A stretch of 64,000 nucleotides of DNA from Planktothrix paucivesiculata PCC 9631 (GTDB lineage: Bacteria > Cyanobacteriota > Cyanobacteriia > Cyanobacteriales > Microcoleaceae), in assembly GCF_900009265.2 (NCBI RefSeq), contig NZ_LR734982.1, positions 326,821 through 390,820 of the forward strand. The letters run 5' to 3'. Shown here in pieces: positions 39,918 through 48,854 of the stretch. Numbering within the stretch: position 1 is the stretch's first letter; every line of letters starts with the position of its first letter. Position numbers and translations under genes: made by a program. The notes beneath the pieces were generated by a model. That model was not told where the DNA came from and made no database searches. It saw only the letters and a program-made list of their open reading frames with translations.

Positions 39918-40646
39918 TTAGCTCCGATTTGCCTGGAAATAATAATAAGTTGCCATCGGAACTACCGTTGCCACGATTAACAAGACCGCTACTATAATTG
40001 TAGCACTGGTATCGTCGGTTTCTTCGGCCGATTTAAAGGTGCTTTCCACACTAATATTATCTTGTTCTATGGGCGGGCCGGGATCGGGTTCTCCCGATAA
40101 AACAGTAGAGATGCGATCGTCTGCTGCAATAAACGCCTCATTATATTTATCTCCTTTCCGAAGGGGATATTTTAGGGTTTTTTCAACCACACTTTCAGCT
40201 ATTTCATCGGTTAATAAGGATTTGGTTTTTTCTCCTGTTTGGATCGCGGCATTATTAGTTAGTAAATCCAAAACTAATAGGGTTTGATTGGCTGCAACTT
40301 CAGGGGTCGGAAACCATTTTTGAAAGACTTTTTCAGTAAAAGTTTCAATGGTTTCTCCATAATCTAAACGGCGAATAGTTAAAAACCGAACTTCATATCC
40401 GGTTTTTTTAGCTAACTCAGATAAACTATTACTTAAACGTCCTTGCGTACTGCGGCTAAGAACACCATCAAGCTCCACAACCCAGGTTTGATCACCGGAG
40501 GATACGGTAGGAACTTGATAAACTCCCGTGGCTAAAGCAGGAGTTGCTGAAAATCCTAGGATTAATGTTAAAATCAAGGAAATTACTAATCCTGGTAATA
40601 AGTTTCCCCGATTTAATATTCTTTTAAGCTGTTGTATCATGGTCAA
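39918..40646 (-). CDS. psb32: TPM-domain protein, Psb32-like
   Basis: The 242-residue product has a signal peptide (hydrophobic 17-33, cleavage near TPALATG), a TPM domain (about 45-180; WVVELDGVLSRSTQGRLSNS and LLVLDLLTNNAAIQTGEKT) and a C-terminal membrane helix (about 215-235). This matches Psb32/TLP18.3, a lumenal protein involved in photosystem II repair. The name rests on fold and topology. It is divergent from the fused ABC ATPase gene. Confidence 0.82.
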   Translation of the reverse strand: MTMIQQLKRILNRGNLLPGLVISLILTLILGFSATPALATGVYQVPTVSSGDQTWVVELDGVLSRSTQGRLSNSLSELAKKTGYEVRFLTIRRLDYGETIETFTEKVFQKWFPTPEVAANQTLLVLDLLTNNAAIQTGEKTKSLLTDEIAESVVEKTLKYPLRKGDKYNEAFIAADDRISTVLSGEPDPGPPIEQDNISVESTFKSAEETDDTSATIIVAVLLIVATVVPMATYYYFQANRS

Positions 40647-40837
40647 AAGTGATGATATAAGTACAGTCTTGGGTGATATTAACTATACAAGATCATGGGG
40701 GTAAGTTGACGGTTGAGCGGTTGACGATGAAGACGGGTGAAAAATCCTATTTGCCAAAACCCAGATCCCTAACCTATTGTCAATGCCACCGCAACCATGA
40801 ACAATGAACTTAGAACTGATCTCTCCCCTATCACCTT

Positions 40838-42493
40838 ATGTCAAGTCTGTTTGATGTTGAACATCTGAGGGTCGCCTATCCCCACTCCCGATCTTCTCAA
40901 ATTTGGGCGGTTGATGATGTCTGCTTTTCCCTACAACCGGGAGAACGTCTGGGACTGGTGGGGGAGTCCGGTTGCGGAAAATCCACCATTGGCCGGGCGG
41001 TGATGCGGTTGTTACCCACCACCAGCGAAATTGAAGGACAGGTGCGGTTTGAAGGACAACCGGTATTTGGGATGGATGAAAAACGGTTGCAAAAGTTTCG
41101 CGGGGAGGCGGTGGCGCTGGTTTTTCAAGACCCCATGACTCGCCTTGACCCGTTGATGACCATTGGTAATCATTGTTTAGAAACTCTCAAAGCCCATCGC
41201 CCTCAATTATCCAATTCCCAAGCTAAAAATAAAGCATTAGAAGTATTAGAATCGGTAAAAATTCCCGCTAACCGTTGGTCACAATATCCCCATGAATTTA
41301 GTGGGGGAATGCGTCAAAGAGTTGCGATCGCTTTAGCTTTATTACTTGACCCGAAATTAATTGTAGCCGATGAACCCACCACCAGTTTAGATGTGACGGT
41401 TTCGGCTCAAATTTTACAGGAATTAACTCGACTTTGTGAACAACGGGGAACGGCTATTTTATTAATTTCCCATGATTTAGCCATGGTGGGGGAATATTGC
41501 GATCGAATTGCGGTGATGTACCAAGGAAAAATGGTGGAAATGGGAGCATCGGAAACGGTGTTTCAAAATCCCCAACATCCCTATACTCAATCTTTGTTAA
41601 AGTCAGCTTTACATTTACAGGATATTGAAAATAAAGTGGCTAATCCTGGCTGGGAAACGACTATATCTGCGACTAAACCCTTATTATCAATTAAAGATTT
41701 ACAACAATATTATACCCTAGAACCCGGATTTATTCAACAACTTTTTTCTAAACAAAAGAAATCGGTGATTAAGGCGGTGGATGGGATTAATTTAGAGTTA
41801 TATCCTGGGGAAATATTGGGTTTAGTGGGAGAATCCGGTTGTGGAAAAAGTACCCTCTCCCGAACAATTTTACAACTCATTCGGGCGACCCATGGAAGTG
41901 TAGAATTTTTGGGCACAGATTTAACTAAATTATCCTCCGAACAAGTCCGAAAATATCGCCGTCAAATGCAGATGGTATTTCAAGATCCCAATGCTTGTTT
42001 GAATCCGATGATGACAGTGGGAGAAAGTATTGCTGATCCGCTTTTTATTCATAAATTAGCAACTCCAGAGGAGGCAAAAACCCAAGTTTTAGCCATGTTA
42101 GAAAGGGTGGGATTAACACCAGCTACGGAATATTATCAACGGTATGGGGGGGAATTATCGGGGGGACAACAACAACGGGTAGCGATCGCGAGAGCATTAA
42201 TGACTCGTCCTCAATTATTGATTTGTGATGAACCCGTAAGTATGTTAGATGCGAGTATTCAAGCCCAAGTTTTAGATTTAATGTTAGAACTAAAAGCAGA
42301 ATTTAATTTAACCTATTTGTTTATTACCCACGATTTATGGGTGGCTCGGTTTTTATGCGATCGGATTGCGGTAATGAACGGCGGTAAAATTGTTGAATTA
42401 GGAGAAACAGAATCCATATTTACTAATCCCCAACATCCCTACACCCAAACCCTATTATCCGCTATTCCTTCCCTGGCAAAAACAATACAATAA
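40838..42493 (+). CDS. Fused two-domain ATPase of a peptide (Dpp/Opp-type) ABC transporter
   Basis: A 551-residue protein with two complete nucleotide-binding domains joined in one chain, like E. coli YejF/GsiA (DppD-DppF fusion). NBD1 (about 5-260) has Walker A GESGCGKST, signature FSGGMRQR and Walker B LIVADEPTTSLD. NBD2 (about 285-545) has GESGCGKST, LSGGQQQRVAIARA and LLICDEPVSMLD. Each half ends in the oligopeptide-ABC segment NPQHPYTQ.LL. The permeases are not adjacent. The substrate-binding lipoprotein at 54120 may belong to the same transporter. Confidence 0.92.
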   Translation: MSSLFDVEHLRVAYPHSRSSQIWAVDDVCFSLQPGERLGLVGESGCGKSTIGRAVMRLLPTTSEIEGQVRFEGQPVFGMDEKRLQKFRGEAVALVFQDPMTRLDPLMTIGNHCLETLKAHRPQLSNSQAKNKALEVLESVKIPANRWSQYPHEFSGGMRQRVAIALALLLDPKLIVADEPTTSLDVTVSAQILQELTRLCEQRGTAILLISHDLAMVGEYCDRIAVMYQGKMVEMGASETVFQNPQHPYTQSLLKSALHLQDIENKVANPGWETTISATKPLLSIKDLQQYYTLEPGFIQQLFSKQKKSVIKAVDGINLELYPGEILGLVGESGCGKSTLSRTILQLIRATHGSVEFLGTDLTKLSSEQVRKYRRQMQMVFQDPNACLNPMMTVGESIADPLFIHKLATPEEAKTQVLAMLERVGLTPATEYYQRYGGELSGGQQQRVAIARALMTRPQLLICDEPVSMLDASIQAQVLDLMLELKAEFNLTYLFITHDLWVARFLCDRIAVMNGGKIVELGETESIFTNPQHPYTQTLLSAIPSLAKTIQ

Positions 42494-42499
42494 TCATTT

Positions 42500-42556
42500 G
42501 TAGTGAACCCTTCAGGGTTCTATCATTTCGTAGTGAGGCGTTCACGCCTCTATTCT
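42500..42556. repeat. Two adjacent small palindromes
   Basis: GTAGTGAACCCTTCAGGGTTC and GTAGTGAGGCGTTCACGCCTC belong to the same GTAGTRA-headed palindrome family as those at 32571, 48784, 56224 and 58465. Confidence 0.8.
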
Positions 42557-42581
42557 ATCTTTTTTAATCACCTAAATTGTT

Positions 42582-43727
42582 ATGAAAAAACTGGTTTTAA
42601 TTGGTGGAGGACATAGCCATGCGATCGCCTTAAAAAAATTGGGAATTAATCCCTTATCAAATGTTGAATTAACCTTAATTTCCGATGTAGTTAAAACCCC
42701 CTATTCAGGAATGTTACCCGGGTATATTGCCGGGTTTTATAGTTTTGATCAATGTCATATTGATTTACCGTCCTTAGCTGAATTTGCTCAAGCTAAACTT
42801 TATATTGATTCAGCAATAGGTTTAGATTTAGAAAAAAATCAGGTTATCTGTAATAATAATCCTCCCATTCCCTTTGATATTCTATCTATTGATATTGGTA
42901 GCACTCCAACACCCTTAACGATTCCTGGCGCGATCAAATATACGATTCCTGTTAAACCCATTTCTCAATTTTTGCAATACTGGGATCAATTAATTCAGGA
43001 AATTAAGCAAAATCCGCAAGAAAAAATGAGATTAGCGATTGTGGGTGGCGGTGCCGGAGGGGTAGAATTAGCTTTAAATATTCATAGCCACCTAACGCAA
43101 ATTTATCAACAATTTAATCAACCTTTAAATCAGTTAGAATTGCATCTAATTCATAGCGGTAATCGGCTATTATCTGAACGCCATCCTAGTTTAAGTCAAA
43201 AGGTAGAAACTATTCTAAAAAATCGTAATATTCATGTACACTTAAATCAAACCGTTAATCAAATTGAGCAGAATCAGGTTAAAATAATTAGCTGTATATC
43301 GGGGTTAACCCTAGAATGCGATCGCATTTTTTGGGTAACACAAGCCAGCGCGTCTCCCTGGATTCAACAAACAGGACTCACAACGGATCAAAGAGGATTT
43401 ATTCTCGTTAATCATTACTTACAATCTATTTCCCATCCTCAAATTTTTGCCGCCGGAGATATCGCTACAATGGTTAATTATCCTCGACCCAAAGCGGGAG
43501 TTTTTGCTGTGCGCCAAGGTCAACCTTTATTTGAGAATTTAAAACGAAGTTCACAAGAAAAACCCCTAAAACCCTTTATCCCTCAAAAAGAATTTTTAAT
43601 TTTAATTGGCACAGGAGATCAAAAAGCGATCGCATCTAAAGGAAGGTTTAATCTGGGGCCATATTCTTTATTTTGGCGATGGAAAGATTATATTGATCAA
43701 AAGTTTATGAGACAGTTTAGGACTTAA
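42582..43727 (+). CDS. FAD-dependent pyridine nucleotide-disulfide oxidoreductase of the SelD-associated type
   Basis: A 381-residue flavoprotein resembling type-2 NADH dehydrogenases. The FAD site is LVLIGGGHSHAIALKK. The segment TPYSGMLPGYIAGFYSFDQC is typical of the family fused N-terminally to selenide,water dikinase (SelD) in many cyanobacteria and algae. The NAD(P)H site is LAIVGGGAGGVELALN, and the FAD-associated Asp is in FAAGDIATM. The protein ends at the usual domain boundary (WRWKDYIDQKFMRQF) with no SelD part, and no selD follows. It may work with a SelD encoded elsewhere or have an independent redox role. Confidence 0.82.
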   Translation: MKKLVLIGGGHSHAIALKKLGINPLSNVELTLISDVVKTPYSGMLPGYIAGFYSFDQCHIDLPSLAEFAQAKLYIDSAIGLDLEKNQVICNNNPPIPFDILSIDIGSTPTPLTIPGAIKYTIPVKPISQFLQYWDQLIQEIKQNPQEKMRLAIVGGGAGGVELALNIHSHLTQIYQQFNQPLNQLELHLIHSGNRLLSERHPSLSQKVETILKNRNIHVHLNQTVNQIEQNQVKIISCISGLTLECDRIFWVTQASASPWIQQTGLTTDQRGFILVNHYLQSISHPQIFAAGDIATMVNYPRPKAGVFAVRQGQPLFENLKRSSQEKPLKPFIPQKEFLILIGTGDQKAIASKGRFNLGPYSLFWRWKDYIDQKFMRQFRT

Positions 43728-43874
43728 TTTTAAAAATCAAACTATTTTATATAATAAAAAATTTAAAAATTAAATGATAATAATGATGCTAAATTATCAT
43801 AAATTTTATGATATATTAAATCCATACAAAAGAATATAACAATAAGTTCAAAATAGAGTGAGGTAAACGCTAGA

Positions 43875-44795
43875 GTGAGCAAATACAAACGTAGTTTAGT
43901 AGAACTTCGAGAAAAAGCTGTTTTAAACTGGCCAAAAGAACTACTAGATAAAGCAGGTGAAGCGAGTATTCTTCCTCTATTACTCAAAACACAAGATAAA
44001 TTTATTAGTATTCTAACTCTTGCTAATTCTGAGCCTGAATCTTGGCAAAAACTTGTTGATCTTTCTCTGGATATGCCAGGAAATCTTTTTCTTAAACATT
44101 TAATTGTTTTGAGTGATTTAGGTGGAGAATCTTTAAACAAGTATCCACCTATCACTAAGTATTTTAAAAATAATCGGATGGATTATATATGGAAAACAAA
44201 AAAATATTCCTATCAATTCAAGGTTATTTTTAAAAAAGTTCCTTTAACAAATTCTTCATTAAAGGTAGATGGAAAATCTTTAGTTAAAGGATTTCCCTTA
44301 AATGATAAAATGCAAGATGTAGTTATGTTGATTTTATATGGAGCTACTGCTTTAAATATTAATCTTCCTGATTCGGAAAAGTTTATGATTGGTAGTTTAT
44401 TAGGAAAGTCAGACGAAATTCAAAATTTTGTGAAACAAAATTATATTCGAGTAAGTCGGCAAATTAGTGGAGCAACATCAACTAAACTGGGTAGTCTAGC
44501 CGAAGACTTTGTTATCCGTGTTTTAAAAGAAGAGCTACCTACTTGTAAAATCAATCCATTCAAACAAATCGAGGGTACAACATTTGATATTGTTGTTTCC
44601 ACTCCTAATAATAAATTATTTGGCATTGAGGTGAGTTTTCAGTATACAACGAATAGTACAATTGAACGAAAAGCAAGAGAAGCTAAAGACTTAGCAAAAT
44701 TATTGCATAATGCGGGTCATTTTATTTGTCATGTTATAGATGGAGCAGGTAATATTAACATTAGAGAAAATGCAGTAAGTACAATTTGTAAGTAG
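43875..44795 (+). CDS. Type II restriction endonuclease, 3' end truncated by a MITE
   Basis: Starts at GTG 43875 after GAGTGAGGTAA. The present 306-residue product ends at a TAG inside the inserted element. A PD-(D/E)XK-like core is suggested by TTFDIVVSTPNNKLFGIEVS (Asp and Glu positions), followed by helices rich in charged residues. The lost tail can be read beyond the element: removing the insert and one TA restores ...STIC-SSSDCTVAFSKEEIQLLA to a stop at 44991-44993, a 330-residue protein. The restored stop lies 7 bases before the methyltransferase start. That pairing and the SDCTVAFS ending support the restriction call. Codon use is very AT-rich, as often in transferred restriction genes. 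Activity without the last 25 residues is doubtful. Confidence 0.72.
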   Translation: MSKYKRSLVELREKAVLNWPKELLDKAGEASILPLLLKTQDKFISILTLANSEPESWQKLVDLSLDMPGNLFLKHLIVLSDLGGESLNKYPPITKYFKNNRMDYIWKTKKYSYQFKVIFKKVPLTNSSLKVDGKSLVKGFPLNDKMQDVVMLILYGATALNINLPDSEKFMIGSLLGKSDEIQNFVKQNYIRVSRQISGATSTKLGSLAEDFVIRVLKEELPTCKINPFKQIEGTTFDIVVSTPNNKLFGIEVSFQYTTNSTIERKAREAKDLAKLLHNAGHFICHVIDGAGNINIRENAVSTICK

Positions 44796-44916
44796 GTAGT
44801 CATAAATAAAGTAACAATAAGAAGACGGTTTGTTGTTGCGATAGGGCGCATGGGTATGGGCTTAAGCCCAACAACGAACTTTTTTATATGGGCGAATAAT
44901 TATGACTACCTACTTA
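44789..44916. mobile_element. TA-flanked MITE inserted in the restriction endonuclease gene
   Basis: The 15-base terminal inverted repeats AGTAGGTAGTCATAA (44791-44805) and TTATGACTACCTACT (44900-44914) are perfect and are flanked by TA on both sides (44789-44790, 44915-44916). Element length between the TAs is 124 bases. The interior is non-coding and contains the palindrome GGGCTTAAGCCC with AACAAC. TA duplication points to mobilisation by an IS630/Tc1-mariner-type transposase. Confidence 0.85.
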
Positions 44917-45000
44917 GTTCTAGTGATTGTACTGTAGCTTTCTCAAAGGAAGAAATTCAGCTATTAGCCAACTTTATTAGAGACAATTCCTAACATTAGA

Positions 45001-46209
45001 ATGAAAACGATTAAATTCATTGATTTATTTGCTGGAATAGGGGGAATCAGACTTGCTTTTGAAAAAGCAGCTTTCTCGTTAGGATTCCAACCTCAATGTT
45101 TACTGAGTAGCGAAATTAATCAAGATTCCAGATGGGTTTATCAAGCCAACTTTAAGGACAATGCTTTAGGTGATATTAGGACAATCGAAAAAGTACCAGA
45201 ACATGATGTTTTACTAGCGGGATTCCCCTGTCAATCATTTTCTTATGCAGGTAAAAAAGAAGGCTTTGGAGATACAAGAGGAACATTATTTTTTGAAATC
45301 ATGAGATTAATAGATACAAATAAACCTCAAATTTTAATATTAGAGAATGTACGAGGAATTCAGACTAATGATCAAGGTAAAACCATTCAAACAATAGAAT
45401 ATGAAATCAAAAAAAGAGGCTATAGTTTTCAAATATTTTTATTAAATAGCTGCAATTTTGGTTTGCCTCAAAATCGATTAAGAGCTTACATAATTGCTGT
45501 CTTAGGACAATCTCCAAAATTTAATATTATCTCTGATACAGGGCCACAGGATTCTCATTCTTATATGCAGCAACTTTCTCTATTTCACCAAAATCAATTT
45601 TCCTGTGTTAAAACAATTTTAGAAGATAATCCCGATCCAAAATATGATTGTTCTCCTATTTTTATTGAACGCTTAAATAACTATTTAAAAGGTGATTTAA
45701 AAAGGCTACATGGAAAAAGATTAATTGATTATCGCGGGGGAAACTCCATACACTCTTGGGAATTGGGTTTAAAAGGAGAATGTAGTACCCAAGAAATTGA
45801 GTTAATGAATCTTTTTATTTTGAAAAGACGAAATAAAGAGTTTGGAGATGAACAAGATGGGAAACTTTTAACTAAAGATCAAATAGCTACATTTTTTAAT
45901 TCTCCTAATTTAGATGATCTTCTTCAATCATTAGTCAATAAAAAATATCTTAAAATTATTAATCACCAATATAAACCCGTGAGTGGCAATTTTTCTTTTG
46001 AGGTATATAAATTCTTAGATCCTGAATCTATTGCTGTGACCTTAGTAGCGAGTGATGCGAATAAATTGGGTGTTTATCATAATCATCGTGTTCGTCGGAT
46101 TACTCCCCGTGAAGCGGCTCGCTTACAAGGTTTTCCTGACCATTTTTGTCTACATTATAATGATGACAAGGCTTATGATCAATTAGGAAATTCTGTTAGT
46201 GGGACTTAA
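45001..46209 (+). CDS. DNA cytosine-5 methyltransferase, 3' end truncated by an insertion sequence
   Basis: Methylates the C5 of cytosine, as the protective half of the restriction system. Motif I FIDLFAGIGGIRLAF, motif IV GFPCQSFSYAG with catalytic Cys77, motif VI LENVRG, motif VIII QNRLRAYIIAV, motif IX RRITPREAARLQGFPDHF and the start of motif X QLGNSVS are all visible. After Ser400 the frame runs into the terminal repeat of the IS and stops (SGT-stop). The original tail INVVEFIVKEVLLKLF plus 12 further residues is still readable at 47565-47651 in the correct frame. Losing the motif X helix, which helps bind SAM, may impair activity. The target sequence cannot be read from the protein. Confidence 0.9.
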   Translation: MKTIKFIDLFAGIGGIRLAFEKAAFSLGFQPQCLLSSEINQDSRWVYQANFKDNALGDIRTIEKVPEHDVLLAGFPCQSFSYAGKKEGFGDTRGTLFFEIMRLIDTNKPQILILENVRGIQTNDQGKTIQTIEYEIKKRGYSFQIFLLNSCNFGLPQNRLRAYIIAVLGQSPKFNIISDTGPQDSHSYMQQLSLFHQNQFSCVKTILEDNPDPKYDCSPIFIERLNNYLKGDLKRLHGKRLIDYRGGNSIHSWELGLKGECSTQEIELMNLFILKRRNKEFGDEQDGKLLTKDQIATFFNSPNLDDLLQSLVNKKYLKIINHQYKPVSGNFSFEVYKFLDPESIAVTLVASDANKLGVYHNHRVRRITPREAARLQGFPDHFCLHYNDDKAYDQLGNSVSGT

Positions 46210-47559
46210 ACAAAAATAAGGAGGGAAATAGATGATAATGATTATAGAGCAAGCAGATAACGTTAAAGAATAACCCATGAAAGAGACAACCCCGGCAGCG
46301 ATGCCCCCTTGCTTCGATAGATGGTGTGGTCGATTTGACGATATTTTCGGCCATCAAGCCCAAAAACGGGAATTTAGGAACTATTTAGGGGGATTATTGG
46401 GAGAAAGTGAGCGAAAAAACCTGTCGCAAATGGCGAATAACGCCGTAGGAGTAACTTACCACCGATTACACCACTTTTTAACCGAAGCTCCTTGGTCAGC
46501 AATGAAACTAAATCAGCGTCGGCTGGAGGTGATGAATCAGTGTAAGCAAACCCAGATTAGTCGGGGATTTGCTCTAATTATTGATGATTCAGGACATCGA
46601 AAAAGCGGAAATTTTACCGATGGAGTCGGACGACAATACATCGGAGAAATCGGAAAAACCGACAATGGAATTGTAGCAGTAACGAGCCATCTATACGATG
46701 GTAAAAAAAACTTACCATTAGATATAGAATTATATCAAAAAGCCGAGTCATTACCCTTAGGAAAAGCCGACCCCGAATTTAAAAAGAAACCAGAAATAGC
46801 ATTAGAATTAATAGAGAGGAGCTTAGACAGAGGATATCGACCGGGAATTGTGCTAACAGATGCCGGGTATGGAAATAACACAAGTTTTTTACAAGAGTTA
46901 GAGAAAAAAGGATTAAAATATATAGGGGGAGTCGCCAAGAATCGAAAGGTAATCCTCAAAAAAGGGGAAGATGAAACCGAGGAAACTCGATTAGATAATT
47001 TAGCTAAATCGTTGCCCCAAGGAGCTTTTAGTGAAATTCAACTCCCAGTAGAAAAAACCAAAACTGTGTGGGTAGCAACACAAGAAATTGAATTATCAAA
47101 GTATGCCGGGAAGAAAGTAATAGCCATCGTCATGAATGCTGCCACTTTCGACCAAGCCAGTGATATTGATTATTTAATGACTAATGTTGAGGTTTCAAAA
47201 GCCACAGGAGAATGGATAGTAACGACCTATTCACAAAGAAATTGGATAGAAGTTTTTTACAGGGAAGCAAAGGGCTGGTTAGGGCTAAAAGAATATCAAG
47301 TCCGAGATAAAAGAAGTCTAATCAGACATTGGATTTTGGTATTTTGTGCCTATACTTTTATTCTCTGGCATAGTTTAACTGGAGGGTTAAGACGTCGATG
47401 GGCGAACAAACCCTTAAACACATTTGTTGATGCCCTTGAAGCCTTTCGCACAGCGATTTCTTTTCGATTTGTGGAGTGGCTCCAACATAATAGGGATGTA
47501 TTTGCAGCCTACAAAGCAAGTTTAGGCTTGATTTGGGCTTGATTTTTGTTTAAGTCCCA
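46200..47559 (+). mobile_element. IS701-family-like insertion sequence with 4-bp target duplication
   Basis: The element is 1360 bases long. Terminal inverted repeats TGGGACTTAAACAAAAAT are perfect over 18 bases at the two ends. TTAG is duplicated on both sides (46196-46199 and 47560-47563). It carries one transposase gene. The insertion lies inside motif X of the methyltransferase. Confidence 0.93.
46277..47542 (+). CDS. IS701-like family transposase
   Basis: A 421-residue DDE transposase. The first Asp is in LIIDDSGHRKSG, the second in IVLTDAGYGN, and the Glu in NWIEVFYREAKGWLGL, which is the DDE layout of the IS701/IS4-like group. The stop lies 17 bases before the right end of the element. 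It is full length, so the element is probably still able to move. Confidence 0.92.
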   Translation: MKETTPAAMPPCFDRWCGRFDDIFGHQAQKREFRNYLGGLLGESERKNLSQMANNAVGVTYHRLHHFLTEAPWSAMKLNQRRLEVMNQCKQTQISRGFALIIDDSGHRKSGNFTDGVGRQYIGEIGKTDNGIVAVTSHLYDGKKNLPLDIELYQKAESLPLGKADPEFKKKPEIALELIERSLDRGYRPGIVLTDAGYGNNTSFLQELEKKGLKYIGGVAKNRKVILKKGEDETEETRLDNLAKSLPQGAFSEIQLPVEKTKTVWVATQEIELSKYAGKKVIAIVMNAATFDQASDIDYLMTNVEVSKATGEWIVTTYSQRNWIEVFYREAKGWLGLKEYQVRDKRSLIRHWILVFCAYTFILWHSLTGGLRRRWANKPLNTFVDALEAFRTAISFRFVEWLQHNRDVFAAYKASLGLIWA

Positions 47560-47563
47560 TTAG

Positions 47564-47651
47564 TATTAATGTGGTGGAGTTTATTGTTAAGGAAGTTTTG
47601 CTAAAGCTCTTTGTTGGTGCGATCGCACCACGGATACACCCTATAATTTAA
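47564..47651 (+). pseudogene. Separated 3' end of the cytosine methyltransferase gene
   Basis: Continuing the methyltransferase frame across the deleted IS gives INVVEFIVKEVLLKLF, then VGAIAPRIHPII and a TAA at 47649-47651. This is the C-terminal helix region that completes motif X. It has no start of its own and is untranslated in the present arrangement. Confidence 0.88.
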
Positions 47652-47717
47652 AGACCGAGTTTTTGACAAAAAATTTGAAAGATCATCAGAAGCTGGCTAG
47701 GCCATCTTATCTTATTT

Positions 47718-48167
47718 CTAACTGGAGAGTCCAGGATTAGTGGAAAAATCAAGCCCCGCTAAAATATCAGGTTCAGAATGGTTTTCAGCCCAGTACAGAA
47801 AACTTTCTGGGGCTGTATTAAACTGAACTAAGAGGCGCAGAGTCGCAATCGGAATTTGATGGAGGAGTTGGGGATAATTCAAACATAAAACCCGAAATTG
47901 AGGATTACTCAAAACAGGTTTAGGAAACTCATTGAGTAACTCGATTAAGGTTTCTTTCGGGGTATTTTGGTTGGTGGCGACCAGATGACGAGTTGTTAAA
48001 TCCGCACTCATTCCCAATTTTTTTAATACCTCTGAAGGTGCGTTACAATTATTAGCAACCAGTCGGGATAATTCCGTACTTCTTTGACTAAGTTGAACCA
48101 AACGCTCACAGGAAGTTGCGGGGTTAGCAGCTTCTTGTTGTAGGATAATGCACTCTGGTAGACTCAT
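47718..48167 (-). CDS. Helical-repeat protein similar to variant leucine-rich repeats
   Basis: A 149-residue protein made of short repeats of the form 'N..TP.E.L..L': NPATSCERLVQLSQ, NCNAPSEVLKKLG, NQNTPKETLIELL, NYPQLLHQIPIATLRLL and NTAPESFLYWAE. This is the pattern of variant LRR or HEAT-like solenoids found in cyanobacterial proteins. It is probably a binding module with no enzymatic residues. It is downstream of a receiver gene on the same strand (40-base gap), so the two could be co-transcribed. Confidence 0.6.
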   Translation of the reverse strand: MSLPECIILQQEAANPATSCERLVQLSQRSTELSRLVANNCNAPSEVLKKLGMSADLTTRHLVATNQNTPKETLIELLNEFPKPVLSNPQFRVLCLNYPQLLHQIPIATLRLLVQFNTAPESFLYWAENHSEPDILAGLDFSTNPGLSS

Positions 48168-48207
48168 AATTTTTGACCAAGGTTAAGTTTATGATATCAA
48201 GGTTTTT

Positions 48208-48612
48208 TTATTCATCTGCGGGTAATTTAGATTTAATTTGTGCCACAAAATCTTTATGATCAACGACGGGTTTAGGAATATAACCATCGGCTCCACTCCG
48301 CGCTAAAAAGTTTTCGCGATCGCCCGTGGTCGCATGGGCGGTTACTAAAATAACTGGAAGTTGGGCGGTGGCGGGGTTCGCTTTTAACATTTGGGTAATT
48401 TCAATCCCATCAACGGCTTTTCCTTCATAATAACTATTGGTTAAAGACACATCCATTAAGATCAGATCCGCTTGTTTGTTGGCTGCCATTTCCATTACGG
48501 TTTCCACATCTTCGGTATGTTTTGCCATTAACCCGCCTCGTCTGGTTAAAATCCGTTCAAAGACTTTCCAGTTAACAAGATTATCTTCAACAACTAAAAT
48601 AGTTCTAATCAT
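48208..48612 (-). CDS. Single-domain response regulator
   Basis: A 134-residue receiver domain with no output domain. The acidic pocket is LVVEDNLVN, the phosphoacceptor Asp54 is in LILMDVSL, the conserved Thr in LVTAHAT and the Lys in IPKPV. It resembles the DivK/CheY-like regulators often encoded next to hybrid kinases in cyanobacteria. The histidine kinase at 48855 begins further upstream on the same strand and is the likely donor. Confidence 0.9.
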   Translation of the reverse strand: MIRTILVVEDNLVNWKVFERILTRRGGLMAKHTEDVETVMEMAANKQADLILMDVSLTNSYYEGKAVDGIEITQMLKANPATAQLPVILVTAHATTGDRENFLARSGADGYIPKPVVDHKDFVAQIKSKLPADE

Positions 48613-48854
48613 GGTCTTACCTCTTTGGGAAACCCTATATCATCTATCCATAGTTCAAGTGTGTTCGATATCCGTTAAACTGTCGATAGGGATAAGTTCA
48701 GGAGTTCTGAAACCTTCTCTATGACTCAATAAAACCTATGTAGTGGCAGTTAGGATAAAAAAGGATAGAAAAGTTCAGTATTGCGTAGTGAATCCTTCAG
48801 GACTCATTCTTAATTCCAAAAACTAGAGAAATAAAGAAAGCCATGAAGGGCTTA

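Noticed and set aside
43763..44155. A 130-codon minus-strand frame across the endonuclease start
   Set aside because: No family resemblance. The plus-strand gene has a good start and operon context.
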